Assembly: GCA_008080685.1 (NCBI GenBank)
Contig: VKGY01000018.1
Span: forward strand, 14,534-63,641
Length of the DNA stretch: 49,108 nt
Source of the DNA: Spirochaetota bacterium
Lineage (GTDB): Bacteria; Spirochaetota; Spirochaetia; Treponematales; Rectinemataceae
Direction: 5' to 3'
Below the pieces are notes generated by a model. The model ran no database searches, was not told where the DNA came from, and saw only the letters and a list, made by a program, of their open reading frames with translations. The position numbers and the translations under genes were made by a program. Positions 25,543 to 34,378 of this stretch are shown one piece after another. Every line of letters begins with the position of its first letter. Positions within the stretch are counted from its first letter, which is position 1.

Positions 25543-27204
25543 TCAGGCCTCCGGCTCGAGGATGGCGGCTACCAGCCGGGCAAGGAGCTGGGGCATTTCC
25601 TCGAAGCTGTAGTGGCGATGGATCCTTTCGCCGAGCTGATGGTATTCCCTGCCCCAAGGTCCCAGGTTGACCACCGGGCACCCCACCTTAAGGCGCGTTT
25701 CTTCGGAGCTGGATATATCGGCGACGGGGCTGAGATCGCGGACAAAGGCCCGCTGCTCTGCGCTGTCGGAAGGCGAGAGGAAGCTCATGTCGGAAATACC
25801 AGGAAAGTAAGGTCTGACCCTGATGCTCTTGCCGATTTCCCGGGAATACTTGGAAAGCTCCGAGCGAAGCATCTCCAAGAATGAAGCATGGGTTTCCCGG
25901 TCGAATTCCGCCCTGGCGTAGTAGGGAGGTGCGAATCCCAGGACAACCGCCGGTCCTTCCAGTCCCGAGAAGGGCAGGATGGATTGCAGGACCGACAAGG
26001 TTTGCTGAACCTTGTCGTCCGGGAACTGGGCTGCGGCGAAGCTCCTCGCGCTCTCCAGAATTCCCGGGCTGGTGCGCTCGGCCAGCTTCACATACTCGCC
26101 GAATTCCAACACCGCAGGTTGGGACGCAGGGATCTTGAACTGCCAGGAAAGGCGCCGGGACAGGGCTGAAGCCCTTTCGCGCAAGGTGGATATGGAGCGC
26201 TTCATGGCCGCATCCGCTAGCTTGCCGATGCCTTCAATGATGTCTTCGGGATTCCTGGTGTGGCTGAGGACATTTAGGGCGCAGAACACCGCCTGAGGGG
26301 TGGTGACATCGTAATTCCGACGGGATTCGCGGAAATAGAGTACAGTGGGCGGGGGCGCCTCTTCCCCGGGGGCGGCCTGCCGTTCCTGCAGGGCGTCGGG
26401 ATTGGATTCAATCTCTAAAGCGAACTCCGAGGCCAGAAGAACCGGGTTGATCCCGTCAAAGGGAGCGCCGGCGTGGGTGCATCGGCCAATAAAATAGGCG
26501 AAGGGAAGGGCTTTGCCCACTGAGCCGGCGAAAACAGCCCTTCCCTGTTCGCCCGATTCCTGGTCCACCGAGGCATCCAGGTTGATGATCGCCTTGGCGA
26601 TGAGTCCCCTTTCAACGAGATACGGCGTCAAGGCCGGGGCCGCGGCCTTCATGCCTCGGGAAGAGCCCTCCTCGTCCGCGACGACAAGGAAAAGGATGTT
26701 GCCCTTCCTCTCCCGGGGCTGGCAAAAACTCGAGAGGACGGATATTCCCGCCGCGAGGCCGGCCTTCATGTCGAGGAGCCCTCGGCCGGGAAGAAACTCT
26801 CCGGATTCCAGGTCTGTCTTGAGCCTATAGGGACCTTCGTCCTTGGCTTTCACGCTCTCCAGGGACTCGAGGATTTTTCGTTGGAGAATCTCGGGGTCGA
26901 AGGCCCACGGTTCTAGGGAGCCGTACATGGAAGTGTGGACCACGTCGAAATGGCCGGTGAGCACGACGCAGTCTTGGCCGCTGCCCCGGGCCAAAGCGAA
27001 GAGATTGCTCCTTCCCTTGGGATCCCCTTCGATATTCTGGAGCCAAATATCCCCCGGATTCGCCTTGAAGTAGGGGATTTTAGCCAATAGGGAGTGGAGA
27101 AATGCCGGAAAGGCCTTTTCTCCAGCAGAATCGGTAATGCTCGAGGCCTTGGTCAGGAGAATCGAAAGGGCCTGCACATCTTTATATGGTGTCTTTTTTT
27201 CCAT
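25543..27204 (-). CDS. M20-family metallopeptidase, RocB-like
   Basis: A 553-residue member of the M20/M25/M40 family of zinc peptidases and deacylases, closest in length and layout to RocB-type proteins. Zinc-site motifs: VLTGHFDVVH, GRGLLDMKAG, VVADEEGSSRG, with THAGAPFDG in the dimerisation-domain region and GREYHQLGER near the end. Substrate unknown. The start has no ribosome site; a TATAGT box lies 7 bp before the ATG, suggesting a leaderless message. It sits between the acyl-CoA synthetase and HAD genes. Confidence 0.85.
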   Translation of the reverse strand: MEKKTPYKDVQALSILLTKASSITDSAGEKAFPAFLHSLLAKIPYFKANPGDIWLQNIEGDPKGRSNLFALARGSGQDCVVLTGHFDVVHTSMYGSLEPWAFDPEILQRKILESLESVKAKDEGPYRLKTDLESGEFLPGRGLLDMKAGLAAGISVLSSFCQPRERKGNILFLVVADEEGSSRGMKAAAPALTPYLVERGLIAKAIINLDASVDQESGEQGRAVFAGSVGKALPFAYFIGRCTHAGAPFDGINPVLLASEFALEIESNPDALQERQAAPGEEAPPPTVLYFRESRRNYDVTTPQAVFCALNVLSHTRNPEDIIEGIGKLADAAMKRSISTLRERASALSRRLSWQFKIPASQPAVLEFGEYVKLAERTSPGILESARSFAAAQFPDDKVQQTLSVLQSILPFSGLEGPAVVLGFAPPYYARAEFDRETHASFLEMLRSELSKYSREIGKSIRVRPYFPGISDMSFLSPSDSAEQRAFVRDLSPVADISSSEETRLKVGCPVVNLGPWGREYHQLGERIHRHYSFEEMPQLLARLVAAILEPEA

Positions 27205-27211
27205 GCTGACG

Positions 27212-27241
27212 ACTATACAACAGGCCGGCGAAACATGATAA
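27212..27241 (-). promoter_or_regulatory. Possible promoter giving a leaderless M20 transcript
   Basis: On the minus strand TTATCA (27241-27236), 18-bp spacer, TATAGT (27217-27212). The -10 box ends only 7 bp before the ATG at 27204, so transcription would start at or next to the start codon. Confidence 0.45.
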
Positions 27242-27248
27242 GGCCTTT

Positions 27249-29198
27249 TTATCCTTTCTTCGTCAACTTGGCCAGAGTTTCCAGGTTCCTGGGATTGTTG
27301 GTTTTGGAGCCTTCGGAACTATAGGAATACTCCAGCAGCTCGCGGTACACCTCCGCGACTTTGTAGCGGACTATCTTCATGGTGGAATTCACCGTGCCGT
27401 CCTTTTCGTTGAAGGGTGCGCCGATGATCTGGAAGGTTCCAGGAATCCAGGCCCCTTGGACTTTCTTAGCCTTGGGATCGGTTTTGAAGGCGTAAAATTC
27501 CTTTATAAGTGCGTCCAGGATAGACTGGGGCGTCGAAAGCCCCTTGGTCGCCGTGAACCGTTGCAGCTTGGCCGTGTCCAGGGAGACCAGGGCGCAGGAA
27601 TATTTCTTGTGGTCGCACCAGACCATGATCTGGTCGATCAAATCCGTGGAGGTGATGATCGCTTCCTCAATCTCCTCGGGGCTGTATTTTTCCCCATCAT
27701 CGGCAATTAAAACCGCCTTGGCCCGGCCTACCACGTAGAGGAATCCGTCCCTATCCATGTAGCCCAGGTCTCCGGTCCAAAGAAGGTCGTCGTGGAGGGC
27801 TTCCGCCGTGGCCGCAGGATTCTTGAAATATCCCTTCATGACGTTTTCACCATGAACGGCAATCTCCCCAGAAACGCCCGGAGGCGCCTCAGTTCCGTCG
27901 GGACGCATAATCTTGCAGGTAACCGAGGGGGCGATGACGCCGGATGAACCAAATTTATGCTTCTTGGGGGTGTTGGAGGATATGATGGGCGCAGCCTCCG
28001 TGAGGCCATAACCTTGGAAAACGGGGACGCCCAGTGCGGCGAAGAATTCCTGCTGCTTTACGTCCAAGAGGGCACCGCCGCCGACGCAAAATTTGATGGA
28101 ATCTCCGAAAACCATCCGGACAATTTTTTTGAACATGATGGCCTTTGCCAGGAAATAGGGGAAGAAAGCCCCCACCTTGGTAATAAAGGAGGTCTTTTGC
28201 CAGCCGTCGCCGTTCCAGCGGATGCCCGCAGCGATTCCTGCCTTGAAGATTTTCTCCAGCGCCCCCCCCTTCTCCTCTATGCCGGCGATGATTTTCTTCA
28301 TGAAATTGCCCGAAAGCGAAGGGACGGTGAACAGGAAGGTCGGATTGGCTTCCTTGAGGTTGATGGGTATGTTGCGCAAGGTGGCGATGCCGCCCCCCCG
28401 GGAATCCACAAAGTAAAGGGCGATGCCGCAGACCAAGGCGGTATAGAGGCCTACCGTATGGGCGAAGGAGTGGTCAACTGGCAGGACCAGGAGGGTGCGG
28501 AAGTGGATGGGATCGTCGAAAAGGGCTACGGCGTCGTGGCAGTTGGACCAGTAGTTCAGGTGGGTGAGCATGATGCCCTTGGGGTTGCCCGTGGTTCCGG
28601 AAGTGTAAGAGATCGTGACGACGTCGTCTTCCTCCACAGACTGGGCGATCTGGTTCAGCTTTGCCTCGGCGCTTGAGGATGTATCGGCTAGGAGGGCAGC
28701 CCCCTCGCGCACGCAATCGGAAAAGCGGAAAATCCGATCCGCCGCGATGCCGTGCTTTTCCGCCGTGATCCGCGCCCAATCCAGGTCTTCGTCCAGATAG
28801 ACGACGATGCGTTCTTGGGATGAGGCCTGGGAGAAGGAGCTCAAGACCTTTTCAAGCTGGTTGTGGGTGGTGAGGATGCCTCGGGATTCGGAATGGTCGA
28901 GCCGAAAGGGAATTTCCTCGCTGAGGAGTTTGATGGAGAGGGGAACCGAAATGATGCCTGCGCACATGAGGCCGAACTCTCCGCAAATCCATTCGGGGCT
29001 TCCCTCTCCTAGGACGGCGAATCTTTCGCCCTTGGAGTATCCTCTGGATACGACCCAGGCGCCGAATCCGCGAGCCTTCTCCCGGGCTTGGGCGAATGTG
29101 GTAGCCGCATATCCTTGGTCGGTCTTCCTGAGGGCATAGGGGTCATGGGCCCAATTCGCCGAAGCTTCGTCAAGCATTCTGAAGACCGTTTTTTTCAT
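27249..29198 (-). CDS. Long-chain acyl-CoA synthetase (AMP-binding enzyme)
   Basis: Activates fatty acids to acyl-CoA through an acyl-adenylate. 649 residues. The P-loop motif SYTSGTTGNPKGIMLTH is at about 200-216, FQGYGLTEAAPIISSN carries the adenine-binding and catalytic Thr-Glu, DLLWTGDLGYMDRDGFLYVVGR is the hinge, and STMKIVRYKV holds the C-terminal lysine. The ATG at 29198 is chosen for the GGAGGAAAG site upstream. First gene of the minus-strand run and divergent from the sugar operon. Confidence 0.93.
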   Translation of the reverse strand: MKKTVFRMLDEASANWAHDPYALRKTDQGYAATTFAQAREKARGFGAWVVSRGYSKGERFAVLGEGSPEWICGEFGLMCAGIISVPLSIKLLSEEIPFRLDHSESRGILTTHNQLEKVLSSFSQASSQERIVVYLDEDLDWARITAEKHGIAADRIFRFSDCVREGAALLADTSSSAEAKLNQIAQSVEEDDVVTISYTSGTTGNPKGIMLTHLNYWSNCHDAVALFDDPIHFRTLLVLPVDHSFAHTVGLYTALVCGIALYFVDSRGGGIATLRNIPINLKEANPTFLFTVPSLSGNFMKKIIAGIEEKGGALEKIFKAGIAAGIRWNGDGWQKTSFITKVGAFFPYFLAKAIMFKKIVRMVFGDSIKFCVGGGALLDVKQQEFFAALGVPVFQGYGLTEAAPIISSNTPKKHKFGSSGVIAPSVTCKIMRPDGTEAPPGVSGEIAVHGENVMKGYFKNPAATAEALHDDLLWTGDLGYMDRDGFLYVVGRAKAVLIADDGEKYSPEEIEEAIITSTDLIDQIMVWCDHKKYSCALVSLDTAKLQRFTATKGLSTPQSILDALIKEFYAFKTDPKAKKVQGAWIPGTFQIIGAPFNEKDGTVNSTMKIVRYKVAEVYRELLEYSYSSEGSKTNNPRNLETLAKLTKKG

Positions 29199-29285
29199 TG
29201 TGCTTTCCTCCGCGCTACAGAGTACCATGGCGGTAAAAGGGAGTCTAGGAGAAGGTTTCCAGAAGGTCTCCAGAAAAATAGTTCA

Positions 29286-29315
29286 TTGACAATTCCCGAT
29301 AACCAGGTTTAAACT
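29286..29315 (+). promoter_or_regulatory. Promoter of the ycj-like sugar operon
   Basis: TTGACA (29286-29291), 18-bp spacer, TAAACT (29310-29315). The expected start point (about 29322) falls inside the palindrome at 29319-29351, so a protein bound there would block transcription. Confidence 0.75.
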
Positions 29316-29318
29316 AAG

Positions 29319-29351
29319 GATAACTTTTTTTATGACGTAAAAAAAGTTATC
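29319..29351. promoter_or_regulatory. Perfect palindromic operator, likely for the ROK repressor
   Basis: GATAACTTTTTTTA, 5-nt centre TGACG, TAAAAAAAGTTATC: two perfect 14-bp arms directly after the -10 box. The size and AT-rich core resemble ROK (NagC/XylR-type) or LacI-type operators. The only regulator gene in the island is the ROK gene at 39473-40639. As RNA it would also form a hairpin but lacks a following U-run on the plus strand, so an operator is the better reading. Confidence 0.75.
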
Positions 29352-29407
29352 GCGTCCCTACGCTATTTGCCATGGATGACGCGATCAATGTTCTTCAAGG
29401 AGGCAAT

Positions 29408-30694
29408 ATGAGAATCAAATCCCTCGTATGCGCGTTTCTGGTTTTGCTTGTCGCAGGAACAGCCTTTGCCAAACCAACCGAGATCACGTTCCAACTCGGC
29501 TGGGCCGTTGATTCCAGCAGGGGCAAGGCGATCCAGCCGATCGTCGACTTGTTCAACCAGCAGAATGCGGAAAAGTATTTCGTTAAAATGATGTCGGGCG
29601 ACAAGATCGACGCATCCCGCCTTCTCACCCAAGTGACGAGCGGAAACGCCCCGGATGTCATGCAGGTAAACTTCGCTATTCTGCAGGCCTTCGCCGCGGA
29701 AGACTTGCTTTCGACTATAACGGGTTTCAACGCTCTGATGGCGAAAGCGTATTCCAAGGATGTCGTCGCGAAAGTAACCTATAAGGACGCGGTATACGGT
29801 ATTCCCTGGGTCGGCCACACAATACAGCTCGTCTACAACGAGGAGCTGTTCAAGAAAGCGGGACTTACCAGGGCTCCGGCCACATGGGATGAACTCCTCA
29901 CCTACGCTAAGCAGATCAAATCAAGGACAGGCGTGGACGGACTTGCGATCGCCGCCGCCCAGCACTACGACACGGTGTGGATGAGTATGCCCATCCTCTA
30001 CGCCTATGGTGCACCGATTCTCAAGGGAACCCCTGGTTCCGGCTCCGAAGTCATTTCTCTCAGCGACGAGAGGAGCCTTGCCGCGATGGCCAAGCTCCAG
30101 GAATTCTACGCGCTCTATGTGAACGCGCCCACCGCGAACGGTGGTAACGTCATGGAAGATTTCAGGAACCAGCGGGCTGCCATGGAATTCCAGGGTCCCT
30201 GGGGCGTGACCGACATTTGGAAGAATGGGCGACCTTTCACCGCAAAAGCGGCACTGATGCCAGCGGGACCTTCGGGCAGATTCGCCGATGTCGGAATCGA
30301 AGCCCTCGTTGTGCCCTTGCGCAAACCAGACAAGGCGAAGCGCGAGGCTATTCAGGCATTTCTCGAATTTATGCTCGCTCCCCAGGCCCAGATGATGGTT
30401 ATGAATGGCGAACTCAATCCGGCCGATGGAAAGTACTATCCTTTCCGCGTTCCCATAAGGAACGACCTGTCCGGAACGGATTTTTTCAAGCAGTTCCCGG
30501 AACTCTATCCCTTCGTCGAAGGATTCTCTATAATTTGCGACACCGCGCCAGGACCCTATTGGACCCAGCTCGGCGCCGAAGTATGGAGCCCTGTGATGAA
30601 CGAGCTCGCCCTCAAAAAGATCACTCCCGCCGAGGCGGCTAAGAAGATTGAGACCAAGGGCAACGCGATCATCAAAGCTTTCTATAACAAGTAA
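29408..30694 (+). CDS. Sugar ABC transporter substrate-binding protein (YcjN-like)
   Basis: A 428-residue periplasmic binding protein of the family 1 type. The signal peptide LVCAFLVLLVAGTAFA is followed by KPTEITFQLGWAVD. It has no lipobox Cys. Binding-protein signatures: GNAPDVMQVNF, YGIPWVGHTIQLVYNEELFKKAGL, PATWDELLTYAKQIK, AAMEFQGPWG. AAGGAGG lies directly upstream of the ATG at 29408. The neighbours suggest a glucoside or glucosylglycerate-type ligand, but the ligand cannot be read from sequence. Two hairpins follow the gene, which would favour higher expression than the permeases. Confidence 0.93.
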   Translation: MRIKSLVCAFLVLLVAGTAFAKPTEITFQLGWAVDSSRGKAIQPIVDLFNQQNAEKYFVKMMSGDKIDASRLLTQVTSGNAPDVMQVNFAILQAFAAEDLLSTITGFNALMAKAYSKDVVAKVTYKDAVYGIPWVGHTIQLVYNEELFKKAGLTRAPATWDELLTYAKQIKSRTGVDGLAIAAAQHYDTVWMSMPILYAYGAPILKGTPGSGSEVISLSDERSLAAMAKLQEFYALYVNAPTANGGNVMEDFRNQRAAMEFQGPWGVTDIWKNGRPFTAKAALMPAGPSGRFADVGIEALVVPLRKPDKAKREAIQAFLEFMLAPQAQMMVMNGELNPADGKYYPFRVPIRNDLSGTDFFKQFPELYPFVEGFSIICDTAPGPYWTQLGAEVWSPVMNELALKKITPAEAAKKIETKGNAIIKAFYNK

Positions 30695-30704
30695 GATCCA
30701 TTCG

Positions 30705-30764
30705 CCGTGAGGGACTCGGCGCGAGCCGGATCCCTCACGGTTATTCTTCCCCGCCAAGGCGGGG
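30705..30764 (+). terminator. Two tandem hairpins between binding protein and permease genes
   Basis: Hairpin 1: CCGTGAGGGA (30705-30714) pairs with TCCCTCACGG (30731-30740), with an inner CGGC/GCCG stem, then TTATTCTT. Hairpin 2: CCCCGCC/GGCGGGG (30749-30764). They probably act as a partial terminator or 3'-end stabiliser, a common arrangement after binding-protein genes. Confidence 0.65.
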
Positions 30765-30789
30765 TACCGCGAAAAATTCCGGTGGTCAC

Positions 30790-31701
30790 ATGAAGCAATC
30801 AACCGGCACACGCCGAGCCTGCGTGAAAGATATCGCGGCCCAGGCGATGTTCCTGCCTTCCCTGATAGTGATAGTGCTCTTCACGTTCTACCCGATACTA
30901 TGGGCTTTCGTATCGAGCTTCAAATCGGTGTCGCTGGGAGGCCTCAGAAACGCGGCATTTTGGCAGATTCCGGGGAAATTCGTGGGTCTGTCCAACTACG
31001 TGGGCGTACTCCGGAACGGGGCGTTTTTCGAGGCTCTCATCAATACCGGAAAATACGCGCTATTCAACGTTCCTGTGACGTTATGCGGCGCTCTCTTTCT
31101 CGCGAATCTCCTTCGTAGAAAGGGTCGCGGCGTCTCGTTTTTCAGGACAGCCTTTTTCCTTCCCTACGTCGTTTCCCTCGTTTCCGCGAGCCTCATTTTT
31201 CTGACTCTTTTCAACGGGCAGAACGGTATCATCAACTATTTTCTCACCCTCGCGGGAGCGGAACCGGTATATTGGATGGCCGACTCCTTCTGGGCCATGA
31301 TCGTAATCGCCATGCTTGGAGTTTGGCTGAAGACAGGTTACTATATGCTGTTCTTTTTGGCCGGTCTGCAGAATATTTCCGAAGATTATTACGAAGCGGC
31401 ACGAATTGACGGCGCAGGAGTGTGGAGGCAATTCGTGAGCATAACGCTTCCTTCCCTCAAGCCGATAATGCTCGTCGTTCTCATTCTTCTGATGAGAGAC
31501 GTACTGATAGTGTTCCAGGAAGTCTACGTGATGACGGGAGGAGGGCCGGCAAATACAACCACCACGGTCGCCTTCCTCATCTACCGTGAAGCGTTCGCCA
31601 ATTTTAGGATCGGTTCTTCCTCGGCCATGAGCTTCTTCCTAGCGGGAATCGCCGTGATGATATCGTGGCTTCAGTCTCGCGTTCTGGGGGAGAAAAAATG
31701 A
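30790..31701 (+). CDS. Sugar ABC transporter permease, MalF type (YcjO-like)
   Basis: A 303-residue inner-membrane permease with six predicted helices. The cytoplasmic EAA loop EAARIDGAGVWRQFVSITLP contacts the ATPase. The start is near LPSLIVIVLFTFYPILWAF and ends with SFFLAGIAVMISWLQ. The stop overlaps the next permease start (ATGA). No ABC ATPase gene occurs anywhere in the operon. Confidence 0.93.
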   Translation: MKQSTGTRRACVKDIAAQAMFLPSLIVIVLFTFYPILWAFVSSFKSVSLGGLRNAAFWQIPGKFVGLSNYVGVLRNGAFFEALINTGKYALFNVPVTLCGALFLANLLRRKGRGVSFFRTAFFLPYVVSLVSASLIFLTLFNGQNGIINYFLTLAGAEPVYWMADSFWAMIVIAMLGVWLKTGYYMLFFLAGLQNISEDYYEAARIDGAGVWRQFVSITLPSLKPIMLVVLILLMRDVLIVFQEVYVMTGGGPANTTTTVAFLIYREAFANFRIGSSSAMSFFLAGIAVMISWLQSRVLGEKK

Positions 31702-32506
31702 GAAAGCTGAAAAGTCCCGGGCTGCCCCGTATGGCTATCCTGTTCGTCGTTGCTGTGGCTTTCGTGTTTCCGCTCGTATGGATTCTATTTTCCAGTTTCA
31801 AGACGGACCTCGAAATAGGAAAGTTCCCTCCTGTCCTCTTCCCCGCCCAATGGAAATTGACGAATTATTCCATCGTGTGGGAACTGATGGATTTTGGCGC
31901 GGCTTTTCGCAATTCGCTATTCGTTTCGACAGTGGGCACAGCCTTCAATGTTTTGCTGGCGGCTTTGGCTGGTTACGCGCTATGCAAGGGCAACGTGTGG
32001 GGTGCCAGGATTTTTCTGCCCCTCATCGTTGGGACCTTGGTCGTGCCGCCCGCTTCTATGATCCTGCCGAACTTTTTTATCATTAGTAAGATAGGTTTGT
32101 ACGATAGCCTTTGGGGGTTGATTCTTCCCTTCGCAGTTTCCAGCTTCGGCATTTTTTTCATGAGGAATTATCTCGAGGGTGTATCCAATGAGCTTATCGA
32201 AGCCGCCAGGATCGACTTTTCTTCGCCATTATCCTACCGGTCGCCAAGCCCGCCATCGCATCGCTTTCGATCATCTCCTTCGTCAACAATTGGAATGCGT
32301 TCACGATGCCCTTGGTGCTGTTGAAGAGTGAGGAAAAATTTACTCTGCCGCTCAGGCAGGCCTACATGGCACGCGCCACGGACAACCCGAGCTGGGTGCT
32401 GATCCTGGCTGCAACCTGTCTCGCAGTCATTCCTGTGGTATTCATTTTCCTTGCCCTGCAAAAACAGTTCGTCACGGGCGTAATGGAAGGCGCCGTAAAA
32501 GGATAG
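31698..32506 (+). pseudogene. Sugar ABC transporter permease, MalG type (YcjP-like), frame broken
   Basis: Second permease of the importer. The first frame runs from MRKLKSPGLP through the expected helices to the EAA loop (LIEAARID, near 32216), then is lost. The other frame resumes at 32219 with FFAIILPVAKPAIAS followed by SLSIISFVNNWNAFTMP, and ends at 32506. Family members read EAARIDGASEFxIFFxIILP here, so about 19 nt appear to be missing exactly within the ATPase-contact loop. If genuine, the importer lacks a working second permease. The next gene starts 6 bp on. Confidence 0.9.
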
Positions 32507-32511
32507 AAAAG

Positions 32512-33573
32512 ATGCACAAGGCACTAATCGCGACTGCGCCTCACGTGGCCTCGCTCGCGGAATACTCCGATCGGGAACTTGGTCCCGACGAGGCGTTGAT
32601 TCGCACCCTATTTGCGAGCCCCAAGCACGGCACCGATCTTTCCGATTTTCGGGGCGAGAGCGCGTTCATGGATGAGAAGTTTGATCCCGAGTGGAACATG
32701 TTTGTTCCGCGCGCCGCCGACGAGCCGAGAGGAGTGCTTTTCGGTTCCTGGATTATCGGCAACATGTTCGCGGGTCGCATAACAAGAACCGGACGCGATG
32801 TCGCGGATTTTCGAGAGGGCGATCTTGTGGTTTCATACGGTCCCATTCGCGAAACGCAGATCGTCAAGGCCAAGGGAAATTATAGGCTCAGGAAAATAAA
32901 CGATATTTTGTACGCGCCCAACGCGATGTGTTACGATCCGGCGCAATTCGCGCTGGGAGGCGTGCGGGACGCAAACGTGAGGCCAGGCGATGCGGTCGCG
33001 GTATCGGGGCTCGGTGCCATCGGGCTGGTAGCGGTGAAGTTGTGCAGGGCTGCGGGAGCCCGGCCGGTCTTCGGGTTCGACCCATTGCCAGGGCGAAGGG
33101 CTTTGGCGATTTCATGGGGCGCCGATGCGGTGTTCAATCCGCTCGAAGCTGATGTCGGGCTGGAATTGAAGAAGCATACGGATCGACGAGGTGTGGACGC
33201 AGTAATCGAAACGAGCGCCTCGCCGCTTGCCTTGCAGGCGGCGCTCAAAGGCTTGGGATACGGCGGCACGATAGCGTTCGTGGGATTCGGAAAGGAAATA
33301 AAGGGCGGTTTGAATTTCGGACGCGAAGCACATTTCAACAATGTGAAGATTGTGTTTTCGCGCGCGAGTTCGGAACCGAATCCGGAATATCCGCGATGGT
33401 CTAGGAGGCGGATCGAGGACACGGTGTGGCGTATGCTCATGTCGGGGGAGCTCGAATGCGCGGACATGATCACTCCCATAGTTCCATTCTCCGAATCTGC
33501 CGAAGCGTACATGAAATACGTCGATCGGGAGCCCGACAAGAGCGTTAAAATGGGAGTGAAATTCAATGTTTAG
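32512..33573 (+). CDS. ycjQ: MDR-family dehydrogenase, YcjQ-like (3-keto-guloside reductase)
   Basis: 353 residues of the medium-chain dehydrogenase fold. The Rossmann motif is VAVSGLGAIGLVAVKLC. The position of the catalytic-zinc Cys reads SPKHGTDLSDFRG, so that Cys is absent. In E. coli, YcjQ reduces 3-keto-D-gulosides to D-gulosides with NAD(P)H; the assignment here rests on gene order (Q-R-S then M) plus family. The next gene overlaps by 8 bp. Confidence 0.78.
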   Translation: MHKALIATAPHVASLAEYSDRELGPDEALIRTLFASPKHGTDLSDFRGESAFMDEKFDPEWNMFVPRAADEPRGVLFGSWIIGNMFAGRITRTGRDVADFREGDLVVSYGPIRETQIVKAKGNYRLRKINDILYAPNAMCYDPAQFALGGVRDANVRPGDAVAVSGLGAIGLVAVKLCRAAGARPVFGFDPLPGRRALAISWGADAVFNPLEADVGLELKKHTDRRGVDAVIETSASPLALQAALKGLGYGGTIAFVGFGKEIKGGLNFGREAHFNNVKIVFSRASSEPNPEYPRWSRRRIEDTVWRMLMSGELECADMITPIVPFSESAEAYMKYVDREPDKSVKMGVKFNV

Positions 33574-34378
33574 ATTGGGAACCCAGGACAAGGATTTCCT
33601 GCCGATCGGTTTAGTAGAAAAGTTCGAGACCCTACGCTCGCTCGGTTTCGACGGATTCGAGATAGACGGGAAAACCCTGGTGGAACGATTCGGCGAGGTA
33701 AAAGCTGCTATAGCGTCTACCCGTTTTCAGGTGTTCTCCGTCTGCGGTGGTTACAGAGGGTGGATAGGGGATTTCGATGAAGTCCGTCGAGAATACGCAT
33801 TGTGCGACATTGAAATTATTCTAGAGAAGGCCGGTGAGATCGGCGCGTCGGGAATAGTGGTTCCGGCCGCGTGGGGCATGTTCTCCAAGCGCCTGCCCCC
33901 CATGACGCCGCCGCGGAGCGACGTGGACGACAGGGCAGTTCTTCTGGATTCCCTAGCCAGGCTCGAACGCGTGTCGGCGCGGACCGGGACTCGAGTGCAT
34001 TTCGAGCCGCTCAATCGGTACGAAGACCACATGGTCAACACGGTGGATCAGGCGCTCGCTATAATTGACAAAGGCGGCTTCGATCGGGTTTCGGTACTTC
34101 CCGATTTTTTCCATATGAACATAGAGGAAGCCGATATTGCGCAAACGCTTCATGACACGGCGGGGAGATATTCACAGGTACACCTCGCTTCTTCCCAACG
34201 TTTCCAACCCGGAACGGGGCATTTGGATCTTGTGTCCGCATTCGGTGCCCTCGCCTCGACAGGATTTGACGGCTGTGGAATATTCGAATGCCGAGTTCTA
34301 GGCAACAACCCGATGGAGGCATATAGGAGATCGGTCAGATTCGTCCGGGATGCGGCGGATAAGGCGGGGCTCGCATGA
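33566..34378 (+). CDS. ycjR: TIM-barrel sugar epimerase, YcjR-like
   Basis: 270 residues of the xylose-isomerase-like TIM barrel (AP_endonuc_2). Metal-site candidates: HFEPLNRYEDHM (Glu), VLPDFFHMNIEE (Asp, His), YSQVHLASSQRFQPGTGHLD (His, His) and GIFECRVLG (Glu). E. coli YcjR is the C4 epimerase that interconverts 3-keto-D-glucosides and 3-keto-D-gulosides. Overlaps both neighbours, so strongly coupled. Confidence 0.8.
   Translation: MFRLGTQDKDFLPIGLVEKFETLRSLGFDGFEIDGKTLVERFGEVKAAIASTRFQVFSVCGGYRGWIGDFDEVRREYALCDIEIILEKAGEIGASGIVVPAAWGMFSKRLPPMTPPRSDVDDRAVLLDSLARLERVSARTGTRVHFEPLNRYEDHMVNTVDQALAIIDKGGFDRVSVLPDFFHMNIEEADIAQTLHDTAGRYSQVHLASSQRFQPGTGHLDLVSAFGALASTGFDGCGIFECRVLGNNPMEAYRRSVRFVRDAADKAGLA

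Noticed and set aside
29319-29351. Rho-independent terminator
   Set aside because: It follows directly on a promoter -10 box and faces no upstream gene on the plus strand; the stem is AT-rich with no U-run after it.
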